Below, piece after piece: positions 50,409 to 64,000 of a DNA stretch of 64,000 bases (the stretch's first letter is position 1; each line of letters opens with the position of its first letter). The stretch spans positions 6,371,565 to 6,435,564 of the forward strand of contig CM022671.1 of the NCBI GenBank assembly GCA_012295275.1, in the 5' to 3' direction. The position numbers and the translations under genes were made by a program. The notes beneath the pieces are model-generated. The model ran no database searches, was not told the origin of the DNA, and saw only the letters and a program-made list of their open reading frames with translations. Source of the stretch: Chrysomallon squamiferum. Taxonomy: Eukaryota; Mollusca; Gastropoda; Neomphalida; Peltospiridae.

Positions 50409-51835
50409 ATATATATATATATATAAAATAAATGTAACTGTGTTGAAGTAACACCATTCTGTACACTGAGACATACAGAAAAACAGGTAGACAGAACTAT
50501 ACTTAGAACTACATTTGTATGTGTGTGTATATAAACATATATACATATATATATACATACATATACACACACACACACACACATATAAACAAGCACATAC
50601 AACAACATACACTGCTTATATACAGATACAACATATCAATAGAAAAACATTACACACACACTACACACACACACAAATGCATTTAGCTCTATTTATGCCA
50701 CATCAAATTAAACTGTGGTAAACCGTGGTCCACAAACCTTTGTTAGCGCTGTCCTTTTTGTCCAGTGACCATTGTTAGCATTGTCCAGATTCTCCCTTGA
50801 CCTCTCATAGCAGTGTCTGTTTCGTCCACAGAGGTTTTAGGTTGATGTTTGTTAATCTAGTTAGAGAACTACTTACCATGTCCACATAAAACTCTGTCAA
50901 ATACACTGGTCATTTCACCATTTTTTTGTTTTTATCATTACAGTATTTTTTATTTCCTGTTGTCATAAAGGATAATTATAATGTTTCATTACATCAGTGC
51001 TACACAAAATAATTACTTTGTGTAATATTATATCGATGTAACATATGATAATTATATTGTCTTGTATTCTATATAACACAAAATAATTACTTTGTGTAAT
51101 ATTATATCGATGTAACACATAATAATTATGTGTAGAATTATTTCAGTTTGCATGGAAATTTTATTGGATTGGATATTAAGTACTGTATAAAAAGAATGTC
51201 TTTTAAGTTAAAATAATCTTTATTCTTCTTATTCTTTTTTTTTTTTTTTTTTGAATATGTTTGATCTATATGTATATATGTGGGCATGTGTGTATATATG
51301 TGTGTATGTGTGGTAGTATGTGTATTTATTATTTCGAGCTGTCGAGAGAATGAATATACAGTATAAACATAGAAAACTGATTAAATGATAATGAATGAAC
51401 AAAGCTAATGAATGAATATTTAAACAACAAGTTTTAACTGAAATCGGCAGGCCCCGGTATTCATGAATAAATTAGCGACTGAATAAATAAATGTTGACGA
51501 ACACACAAACATGTGTTTCTCTGTTTTATGCAGCCATGTGAGAATCTGTCTATCTATCTGATTTGCAAGTTTGTCCATCCTGGCTTAGGATTGGTATTTT
51601 ACACATTCTGAGAACCATTAGAAATTACAGAGACTCTTGGATTAATCTGCATTATTTTTCTGGATTCATCCAGATCAGTGTCTTTGAAAAATAATTATCA
51701 TTTTTACATCCTATCACAGATACATGTGCGTCTCAGTCGTACACTCTAACCACTAGACCACAGGCTGTCGCAGACAATGGATAAATATTTTATTTAATAA
51801 TATACTCTATATAGCATCATAATTAATTATTGTTA
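50409..51835. other. Non-coding AT-rich stretch
   Basis: (AT)n and (CA)n tracts at about 50,405-50,680. Two direct copies of a ~58-base segment lie at about 50,998-51,055 and 51,073-51,130; each contains the imperfect palindrome CACAAAATAATTACTTTGTG. No gene is recognised. Confidence 0.55.
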
Positions 51836-54635
<2,800 letters not shown>

Positions 54636-55545
54636 CGCACCACTGATCTGTATTAGAGTGTAACTGTTAACAGCAAGATTTCTTTTACCATTTAATGATC
54701 TGTATTCTGTATTAGAGTGTAACTGTTAACAGCAAGATTTCTTTTACATTTAATACAACACATACATCAGTATTCTGTAGTAGAGTGTAACAGTTAACAG
54801 CGAGATTTCTTTTACATTCACTATTTTACAGTTAATACAACACATTAATACAACACACTTCACTGTTCTGTAGTAGAGTGTAGCTGTTAACAGGGAGATT
54901 TCTTTTATGTTTAATACGCACACATCACTGTTCTGTAGTAGAATGTAACTGTTAGCAGCGAGATTTCTTTTACAATCACTATTTTACATTTAACACAACA
55001 CTCACATCACTGTTCTGTAGTAGAGTGTAACTGATTACAACAAGGTTTCTTTTACATTCACTATTTTGACATTTGGTACAACACTCATACCACTGTTCTA
55101 TATTAGAGTGTAACTGTTAACAGCGAGATTTCTTTTACATTCACTATTTTACATTTAATACAACACACATCACTGTTCTGTAGTAGAGTGTAACTGATTA
55201 CAACAAGATTTCTTTTACATTCACTATTTTACATTTAATACGCACACATCACTGTTCTGTATTAGAGTGTAACCGTTAACAGCGAGATTTCTTTTACATT
55301 CACTATTTTACATTTAATACAACACACATCACTTTTATATACTAGTGTGCAACTGATTACAACAAGATTTATTTTACATTCACCTTCCTATAGATAAAAC
55401 AAAATATACCAGCACATCATAATATTTTTTTACCGATTACAGCAAGGGATCTTTTTTTTATTATTAACCTTCTTGTAGATAGGACAACACATTCAACTAC
55501 TTGATAATGCACTGTAACATACTGCAGCAAATTCGATTTTATATT
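54636..55545. repeat. ~80-bp minisatellite
   Basis: Ten clear and about two decayed units built on CACTGTTCTGTAGTAGAGTG, TAACTGTTAACAGCGAGATT and TCTTTTACATTCACTATTTT, followed by CATTTAATACAACACACAT. Unit starts lie near 54,642, 54,696, 54,768, 54,863, 54,928, 55,008, 55,091, 55,170, 55,250 and 55,329. Two unit types alternate in the second half: ...CTGTTAACAGCGAG... and ...CTGATTACAACAAG.... Confidence 0.88.
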
Positions 55546-57019
55546 AAACATTTTATGGACGGCGTAATGCATAATACCACTTTCTGACACGACCAAACAC
55601 ATCACAAAGCGATAAATTAATTATGTGGTCGTTTCGAGATATAGCTCATGTCACTGAGGAGAGTGGATCCCTCGACCCTTCACTTACACACGTCGTCGAC
55701 TGTAAACATGTTTATTACTTACAGACCCATTGTGCATTAATGTGGCTTTCTCGGAAACATTAACAAAACGTGCGTTTTCATGTGCCGTGCTTAACAAGCT
55801 CGAAGTAATTAACTAACAGAATAACTGGTTTGTTTCCCGTGGTTTAGAGAAGTCGCCTTTGTTAAATGTATAAAAGATAATCATGTCCATGACATTTAGA
55901 TATTCCAGTTCAAACGTCAGTAGTTTTTTTTTTTTTCTCTCTCTCTCTCTGTTTGCCGAGTGCTTAATGTATGAACGTTATTGGACGAGGTTTAGTACAT
56001 ATTCGTTTTATTTTATTATTTTATCTACGTGTAGGACTGTTTTTTTAATTTAGGTTATGTGGTTCAGGTATCAGTGGTGGAATATTAGTTTACTATTTTC
56101 ATGAAATTTTGCTGGAACAGTACATGAGCTGGATTTTTCTCAAAGTTTAATTTAATGTTTTATTAACCAGGAACTTGCCCTAACCTGCTTGTGTTTTAAG
56201 ATATAAAAAAAAAATGTATAAAAAAAAAAAAATGTATGTATTATTATTATTATTATTATTTTTTATTTCTTTTGTATTTATTTATGTTAAAGTGCACCTG
56301 ATGTGCAATAAATAAATGGTGTGATAAAATTTTACGAGGTATTATTTTATTGTTTTGCACACAGTCTGTTATTCACTGACCGTAACAAAGTATGTGTAAA
56401 ATAATACTCTTACACAACATTTCAACAATGCCATTAATTTTTATCCCTTCACAATTCAAGTGTAATCTTAGACCTGTATTTTTTTTACTAATAAAACTGT
56501 CAGAACTTCAAAGTCCCCATTCTGCACACGACTGTATCACAACTACAGAAAAACGACGACGGCGACATATTTGTTAAAATGTACTCTTTTTGTTTTTATA
56601 CTTTATTATTAATTAAGGTTGGACAGCAAAAACGTTTGGATGATTTCTTCGTATCATGAAGTGTGTGTCCAAGTAACTCTGCGCTCGTGAAAATAATTCA
56701 AGTTTCCACTAATTGTCCAGTTTCCATTAATTTTCAGTAATTGATATTTACTACGACAGTTTTCCGAACTGTGATTTGTGTTTAGAGTAATTTGAAAATG
56801 TTTAAAACTGTACGAATCTTACATGAGTCACGTAATCATTAAAACAGCGTTTAAAATGACGAGTCTGACACACTGTGTCGATGACTCTTATATTTTAACT
56901 TCAAGTGAGATGAAAACAAAATGTATTTGTGCCTGAGATTGATAGACAAAGAGACAGAGACAAACAGACACACAGATAAAAAATATTATGACTGTGTATA
57001 TTATGTATTGTATTCTACA

Positions 57020-57052
<33 letters not shown>

Positions 57053-57177
57053 CATAATCATAATAATAATAATAAACTCAAATATATATAGATATATAAT
57101 ATATATATATTTTTTCTTTCACAGCTAGAAATAAATTTGTGATTTCTACAGTGAGTAAAAGTAATGTGTATTTTCAG
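55546..57177. other. Region upstream of the copine-like gene
   Basis: Mostly AT-rich with (TAA)n near 57,020-57,075. TATAAAAG at 55,869-55,876 is a possible TATA box but is more than 1.3 kb from the coding start. A splice-acceptor-like TTTTCAG at 57,171-57,177 suggests an upstream non-coding exon. No exon could be placed with confidence. Confidence 0.35.
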
Positions 57178-57187
57178 AACCAGAGAG

Positions 57188-57196
57188 ATGAGGTGA
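57188..57196 (+). promoter_or_regulatory. Two-codon upstream ORF before the copine-like start
   Basis: ATG AGG TGA ends one base before the ATG at 57,198. If this leader is transcribed, a minimal uORF this close could limit initiation at the main start or require reinitiation. Confidence 0.4.
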
Positions 57197-57197
57197 T

Positions 57198-58220
57198 ATG
57201 AGTGTGCAGCCGACGTCCATGTGGTCATGTTTCTTCTACGTCATCGCCAACATCGCTGGCCTCGTTCTGTACTGGCTGTATGAGCAGGAGCGGATAAAGA
57301 AGTCGAGACGAAGCTCGGACATCAGCAGCAGCAGCACCGACTTCACCGACGTGGAGATGAAGAAGATCATTCGATACAAACACACGCCGTCCCTCCTCGC
57401 TTTTCTGGGAATTCAGTCGCACCACACGTTCTTCGCTTTTGACGACCACTTCAACACTTTCGACGAAGTCAGCCGAGCTTGCAAGCGAGCTGGGCTCGAG
57501 AAATGTGGTCTCATCATCGGCGTGGATTTCAGCGCGAGCAACGAGTGGCAGGGAAGGAAGACGTTTTCGGGACAGAATCTTCACAAAGTCGTAGCCGGGA
57601 GGATCTACAACCCGTACCAGAAGGTCATAGCGATTATAGGGAAGACTCTGGAGCCCTTCGACGACGACAACTTAATCCCGGCGTTCGGCTTCGGTGACAG
57701 CTCCACTCTCGGATCTGACGTGTTTTCGTTTCTGTCAAACGGGAGAATGTGTTCTGGATTTTCCGAGGTGCTCGACCGCTACAGCGACATCGCCACCAGA
57801 GTCAAACTAGGCGGACCGACAAACTTCGCCCCCGTGATTTACAAAGCCGTGGAAATCGTGAAACGGTTGAAGAAGTACCACATTCTGATTATCATCGCCG
57901 ACGGACAAGTGAACGAAGAGCAGACGACCATCGACGCCATTGTTGAAGCGTCCAACCATCCTCTCAGTATCATCGTCGTGGGTGTTGGTGACGGACCATG
58001 GGACGTGATGGAGGATTTCGATAACTGTTTGCCGCAGAGGAAGTTCGATAACTTTCAGTTCGTTAATTTCCACGCGGTCACGTCGAAAGCGAGGAATCCA
58101 CAAACAACGTTTGCTCTCCATGCCCTCATGGAGATCCCAGATCAGTACAAAACAATTAAAGCTTTAGGCTACCTCAACTATGACGACAGCGTCAGTGACA
58201 GCTTACAAAGCTTCGACTGA
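57198..58220 (+). CDS. Copine/VWA-domain protein with an N-terminal membrane segment
   Basis: A single open frame of 340 aa without introns. Residues 11-28 (CFFYVIANIAGLVLYWLY) form a hydrophobic membrane segment or signal anchor. 29-60 is charged and serine-rich. About 80-325 is a copine-type von Willebrand A domain. The metal-ion-dependent adhesion site is complete: DFSAS (110-114), Thr208 in GGPTNF, and Asp235 in IIADGQ. The segment IPAFGFGDSST (160-170) is typical of copines and RGLG-type ligases. The C2 domains of classical copines are absent, and no RING finger follows (the protein ends SVSDSLQSFD), so it is neither a full copine nor an RGLG ligase. Copine domains bind protein partners; a role at a membrane is inferred. 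The coding region is clearly richer in GC than its flanks. No AATAAA is seen in the first few hundred bases downstream. Confidence 0.88.
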   Translation: MSVQPTSMWSCFFYVIANIAGLVLYWLYEQERIKKSRRSSDISSSSTDFTDVEMKKIIRYKHTPSLLAFLGIQSHHTFFAFDDHFNTFDEVSRACKRAGLEKCGLIIGVDFSASNEWQGRKTFSGQNLHKVVAGRIYNPYQKVIAIIGKTLEPFDDDNLIPAFGFGDSSTLGSDVFSFLSNGRMCSGFSEVLDRYSDIATRVKLGGPTNFAPVIYKAVEIVKRLKKYHILIIIADGQVNEEQTTIDAIVEASNHPLSIIVVGVGDGPWDVMEDFDNCLPQRKFDNFQFVNFHAVTSKARNPQTTFALHALMEIPDQYKTIKALGYLNYDDSVSDSLQSFD

Positions 58221-59283
58221 GATGAACGAGATTATTGATATACAAGTATATTTTAAACAGATTTGATTTGAAACAAAAGATACTGTTGAAATTTAAAAAA
58301 AAAAGTTTTTAATGTCTACACGTTTTACGTTGGTTACTATGTGATTAGTTGTGTCAGGATGAAAGAGAGAAAGGAAACCCACTGCCAGCAGTACACAGCT
58401 TTTTGTATTAGCAGCAAATGTCTTGTATACACACCTAACTAACCAACACGCTTTGTCCAGTCTCATTCGAGGATGTGTATGGAAATTAGAAAACAATATA
58501 ATATTGACTTCTCCATTTTGAAAACAACACTGAATCTGTATATTCACATTGTTACATTTTACAATTTTAATTTGTGACGCATCCAAAATGAGTTATGCAA
58601 TTTTTTTTTTTTTCATGAAATTTAGCTTTAAAATTTTGCAAACATCTTTAATTTTCTTTTCAGTTGTTATCAAAATTAAGAAATTATTCCTACTGAAAAG
58701 AAAATTTTCCTAACAGTTCAGCATGGCTGCCATGGAGAATTGCATTCTGGGAAATTTGTCTGTGAGAATTACGTCTGAAATACAACTGCGTTAGTGAGTC
58801 ATCAACAGTCACTGATATTTTTATTTTACCACAGCTTAGAAATTTAGCAGTTATATACATTTTCTCATAGTGTAAAAAACCTATTTTAATTCAAAAAAAA
58901 AAAAAGTATTTTCTTTACTGCTGATTACTTTTGCTGTTCAGAGGCTGCAGCATTGTAATTCAGTCTGACAGCTACAATTACAAATAGTTTCAGATTCAGA
59001 GAAGTCTAACACAATTTACTATGAAGTTCAGTCTTTCGTTATGACGTCTGATTTGATTCATTGTATAGCTTAATGATTCATTGTATTATAAGTAAATTCG
59101 AATTTCCGAAATTGTTTACACAAATATATTTTTGACCTTACCAGTCTAAATAAGTCATATTTCTTTCAGTCTGTTGATCAAAATATTGATTTTTCTGTTT
59201 CATAACATAAAAGAGCTTTAACTTTCTGGTCTCAAGTAAAAGACATTTTTTTTCATGACCAACAGCTATAATACTGCTGCAGA
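58221..59283. other. Downstream flank of the copine-like gene
   Basis: Should include the 3' UTR. The rest is unremarkable AT-rich sequence and no further gene is recognised. Short open frames here have no recognisable product. Confidence 0.5.
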
Positions 59284-59697
59284 CAAAACATTTACAGGCT
59301 AATTTTTCACAATGAAACCTATACAAGCTAAATTTTCACAGTGAAACATTTACAAGCTAAATTTTCACACTGAAACATTTACAGGCTAAATTTTCACAAT
59401 AAGACATTTAAGGCTAATTTTTCACAATAAAACATTTACAGGCTATTTTTTCACAATAAAACATTTACAGGCTATTTTTTCACAATAAAACATTTACAGG
59501 CTATTTTTTCACAATAAAACATTTACAGGCTAATTTTTCACAATGAAACATTTACAAGCTAATTTTTCACAATGAAACATTTACAAGCTATATTTTCACA
59601 CTGAAATATTTACAAGCTATATTTCCACAATGGAACATTTGTAGGCTAATTTTTTCACTGTGAAACATTTACAGGCAAATATTTCACAGTGAAACAC
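59284..59697. repeat. 29-bp minisatellite
   Basis: About 14 units of AAACATTTACAGGCTATTTT plus TTCACAATA. Units at 59,420-59,535 are nearly identical to each other while flanking units diverge (CTATAC, CAGTG and similar variants), the pattern of recent local expansion. Confidence 0.9.
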
Positions 59698-60162
59698 ATT
59701 AACTCTAGCCAGTTTAAATTGTTATTAATCATTCTAGAACCTGCTGTTAGATTTGTTTAGATTTGTTTAGGCCAGGTTTCAAAGCACCACATTAATCTTC
59801 TTCTTTTTACTAATGAAAATGTATGAAATTACAAACTTTGTCAGATGCAGTAACCATATTTCATTATCTCACAGAGAAATATTTCTGTTATACTGTGAAT
59901 AATAATAATAATAATAATAATAATCATAGCAAAGACAATTTTAGTAATTATAATGATGATAATGATAAAAAATACAATAATAATGATGACAATTAAAAAA
60001 AATAATAACACTTAATTTAATTTTATATGTGTTATAAATGTTACTGTATTCCAGTATTTAAAATGTATTTAATTATTATTATTATTTTTCATCTGTTATT
60101 GTGTAGCTATTGAAAAACATTAGTAAAACAAGACACAAACAAATCTTAACATATTACCATTA

Positions 60163-60432
60163 ACATATCTGGTGATATCAGTTGGAAAATAACAACATAT
60201 GTGGCTATACCAGTTTGAAAAATAACAACATATGTGGCTATATCAGTTTGAAAATAACAACTTATCTGGCTATACCAGATTCAAAATAATCACATGTGGC
60301 TATATCAGATTGAAAAATAACAACTTATGTGGCTATTTCTGATTCAAAATAATCACTTATGTGGCTATATCAGATTGAAAAATAATAACTTATGTGGCTA
60401 TTTCTGATTGAAAAATAACAACTTATGTCGCT
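60163..60432. repeat. ~32-bp minisatellite
   Basis: About eight units of AACTTATGTGGCTATATCAG followed by ATTGAAAAATAAC. The last units alternate between TATATCAGATTG and TATTTCTGATT forms. Confidence 0.88.
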
Positions 60433-63400
60433 CTGACAGCTGCTCAGATCATTAGTCTTCTTATTTTTGCTATTTCAGCTTTTATCATTTATTTTTTACT
60501 TTTTAAACTGTTGCTTGATACTTTTGTATATTGTAAATTTATCTACTTTTATATTTTATTTTCTTACTTTTTGCACAAATTGTATTTTACATATTAAAAA
60601 TATTACCAGTAACCAACTGTTTAATATTTAAACTAAAGAAATGTTTGAACTTGTTTATATAATAATTGATTTTTGATGTTTTCAAGTGCCTTAAACAAAT
60701 TTGTTTTTATTTTCGAGCTGTCAGTTTGTAGTTTTACTCTTGTTAATATTACCTTTATAAAACATTGTAAAAATAACACTGCAGTTTGTGAAAGATGCTT
60801 ATCTGTGTGTTTGTGATAAAATGTAGTGTGATGGGTTTTTTGTCTCATGTGGATGTGATATATTATACACTTCCATCTGTAATGGACAATTTGAATGTTA
60901 ATGTAATGGACAATAAGAAGCCAAAAATGGATAACAATTGGGGAAGGGGGGTAGCCAGTAGTATATGTACTCAATACTCTGTTAATGAATCTACTCAATA
61001 AGATGGGTAATAAATCTACCCAGTAATGTGGGTAATGAATCTACACATGTAGGTGGGTTACTAAAGGTGGTTACAGTATGATGCTATGGGTTACAGGGTG
61101 TGTTGTGTTTGAGATCTAATCTGAAAAGGTTTGTTTGTTGATGTGTCACAGTTAAATCTACTTGATGTGTTATTATCAAACAAAATAGATGTGATAAAAC
61201 TTCACATAAAGACTTAGAAGCTTTATTATAGGTTTGTCTACATCAACATCAACACTTTTTTTCAATAAATAATTTATTAGCTTTTATAGAAAAAAATATT
61301 CCATTTATTAAAAGTTTTATCAGTAAATGACATCATTGTATATATGACAGCATTCTTGTTAAAATATGTAATTTAGTATTCATACCATCATATTTTAACA
61401 CAAATATTAAAATTCAATACATCTTGTGAAATTAACATTTTATAGTCATAATGTTTATTTATTTATTTATTTATTTATTTATGTGTAAAATTTAATAATT
61501 ATGGATTTTAAAGCATTCTCTGTTTATATCAAAGCCTAGGTCATTAGATTGAATTCAAAGGGCTATATATGGTTTTGTTAGTTTTTTCTTAATTAAGTAT
61601 AAAATTAATGTTTGTATTATTACTATTGCAAATAATAACAGAAAAAAAATTGAGAGATAATTCTATTAACTTCAGTAATAATTGGTAACATAAAATAAAT
61701 AGTAATTAGTTTCTCTTACACTTCAAACACAAAAGTTCACTTTTTACAATCCTTTAAAACAAAATATATGTTTTGAATATTTAAATTTATTTTATTTATT
61801 TATTTATTTTGTGTGTCATTACTTACAAATAGTTTGCCATTAACTTTGAAGTATACACATACTGTAAAAACAAAAATCACCTATGCATAACAAGCATGAC
61901 AAAAAATCAACATTTAACAGAATTTTCAAAATGTCTACCATTTTATCATATTGTAAATAAACCAGCAGTTTAATATACTGTTTGCATTTTTAATGTTTCT
62001 TTTTGTTGTTTTTTTATTCCTTTTTATCACTTTTAAAACCTACTAGATTTTTTAATGTTTCTTAATTTTTAAATTTTTTTTTTTTTTTTTTTTTAAATTA
62101 CTTTTAAAACTTAATGGATTTAAAAAAAGAAAGTTGAATGTTTTTTTAATTACATTAATTTTTTCTAATATTTGTGAAGTTTATGTCTTGATCTTGTTTG
62201 TTGTTTTAATTATTTCATTTCACATTTAAATTTATATTAAACATTTATATGCTGAGTTTTTGTTTTATGTTTTTAAATGTGTTTTGATAAAAATAATTGT
62301 TTGACATTATTTATTTAAAAATTTAAATCAGTTCAATCTTGTCTTTCAATATTATTTTAACAAAATAATTTAAAAGCACAATGTTCTTAATGAGGTTCGA
62401 TTTACTTTCTTCCATTTGTTTTTGTTAAAACTTTTTAATACCTAATGAATCAAAGGTTATTTATTTACTAAAATTCTATTTGATGAATACAAAAATAAAA
62501 TATAATAAAAAAAAAAAAGAAATTAATTACTATTAAATATATTTTATTTACTATTATTTTCAATAATGACACATTGTTTGCATTTTTTTACTATAAATTT
62601 TAACAATTACAAAAAAAGGGTATTAAAATAATAACACATCCATTTTGTTCTGTACAATGAACCATTATTTTAGAACCACAATCAAAAATCTACAAATAAA
62701 TAAAAATCTGGACATAAATTTTGACAGTTCCCCAAATCATCACAGACTGTACAATAATTACAACTAATAAAATGTTTGACAAAATAATTTGATATCAGAT
62801 TCAAGAAATTAAAATTTGATTTAGAAACTCACAGTTACTAGATGTAATTTTGACAATATGTCAATGAATATTTTTTATTTTTATTTTTTAAATAAAAACA
62901 AAATATATGAAATATTTAAGAATTACTTCATTATATTATTTAACATTTAAGTATGTATACATTTTATGTTTATATAAAAGCATATAAATCACGGTGTATA
63001 TATTTTTTTTTTTTTTTGATCTACATAAACTCATTTTTGTTACAGGCTTATCATTTTCTATGATGTTATAAATGTGTTTCAATAACACTTTAAGGATTAG
63101 GTGTCTAGACATATTTATTTTATCTCGTTATCTGAAAAGAAGCCAAAGAAAAGATGGACAAGTGAAACGTGAAATAATTCCAATCAGGCAGACCCACCAC
63201 ACACACTCACACACACCAAGTCACACATACATATACATTCACATATATACACACATATATCCGCACATACATACATGAATATGCATATACACACATATTA
63301 TGAACGTTCATACGTGTGCATTCACATACATACATGAGACATCTTTCCCTCGGGTTCTTTTGTCAGAGGAGTAAGTTTTAGTGCGTTTGAACTATATTCT

Positions 63401-64000
63401 GTGTTTAATCACTCCTTTTCTGGCACATACATTAATCTTGATCCTTCTTTCAATTCAGAACATGATTAGACGCCTGAAAATCAAATTACGCCATTGCTGC
63501 AGGTTCCACAATAATATCACGCTATCATTTTCACGGACGCTGACCTCCGCACGTGCTGTGACGTAATTGATATTTATTCGCTTCTGTTGCAGCTTTTGTT
63601 AACTCAAATGGAACATTTATTTCTAGTGTTAATTACGTCAGACGCGTTCCCGGTTCTAATTTACTCATACCACTTCCTTTCCTAGTTAAGTTAATGATCG
63701 ATCCGTCGAAAATTCCATAGAAGAGAAAAATCGATAGATATTTGCCTGAATGATTTACTTCTAACACAGTCTTGTAAGAACTATACTTTCTTTTTCTTTT
63801 TTTTTCTTAAACTTTCCTTCCCGACGTATCAAGATTTATTACGCTGACGGTGGTGTTGGTGTGTGGGGGGAGAATCTGTGTTTTTGTTATTTCACGTAAT
63901 GATTCGATCGAAATGGATTTTTACTTTAATTTAATTCTTTTTTTTTTTTTTTTTTTTTATGTTAAAGTATTTGGACAACGGCATCGGTGATTTGTATTAC
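60433..64000. other. AT-rich right end of the window
   Basis: Long AT-rich sequence with TTTA runs (61,450-61,485, 61,790-61,810), T tracts (62,075-62,095, 63,005-63,018, 63,938-63,958) and a CA/TA-rich stretch (about 63,200-63,340). No gene, RNA or mobile element is recognised. Confidence 0.5.

Noticed and set aside
57225-58121. Antisense open frames of 104-119 aa within the copine-like gene
   Set aside because: Shadows of the GC-richer coding region on the other strand.

Overview
The window is eukaryotic, very AT-rich, and full of (TTA)n, (CA)n and T-tract microsatellites. Its genes have many short exons and GT-AG introns. A spliced animal mitochondrial ribosomal protein gene (MRPL18), a transmembrane copine-type gene and a family of secreted peptide precursors with an EF-hand pro-region point to a lophotrochozoan animal, most likely a marine mollusc. 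The species cannot be named from the sequence. All gene models are read by eye; there is no transcript evidence.

Layout. (1) 1-5,971: MRPL18 on the + strand, six coding exons, with a 2.5 kb long-inverted-repeat (foldback) transposon in intron 1. (2) About 5,780-46,860: a tandem array of nine copies of a small five-exon gene, all on the + strand. Each copy has a TATA-like promoter, a non-coding exon 1, exon 2 (signal peptide plus a short cationic, mostly Trp/Arg-rich peptide ending in Gly-Lys-Arg), exons 3 and 4 (one EF-hand loop each) and a 3' UTR exon with AATAAA. Seven copies look intact (106, 106, 114, 107, 107, 109 and 100 aa); copies 7 and 9 are pseudogenes. Eight further copies of the last MRPL18 exon lie between the peptide genes, so the amplified unit is [MRPL18 last exon - peptide gene - conserved spacer]. 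(3) 36,480-40,540 and 47,285-50,410: two copies of a non-coding block ending in an 18-bp minisatellite; the first contains a pogo/Tigger relic. (4) 50,400-57,170: non-coding DNA with a long (GA)n tract and an ~80-bp minisatellite. (5) 57,198-58,220: an intronless-coding, GC-richer copine/VWA-domain protein with an N-terminal membrane segment. (6) 58,220-64,000: AT-rich DNA with 29-bp and ~32-bp minisatellites and no gene recognised.

The most notable system is the peptide array. It reads as a cluster of candidate antimicrobial (host-defence) peptide precursors. The predicted mature product is a 20-29 residue, C-terminally amidated cationic peptide, released from an acidic paired-EF-hand pro-region. 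The signal peptide and EF-hand part are almost invariant between copies while the mature peptide differs strongly in length, charge and composition. An EF-hand C-terminal extension is known, to my recollection, from the cysteine-rich mytimycin precursors of mussels. I know of no linear amidated peptide with this architecture. Antimicrobial function is an inference from composition and architecture.
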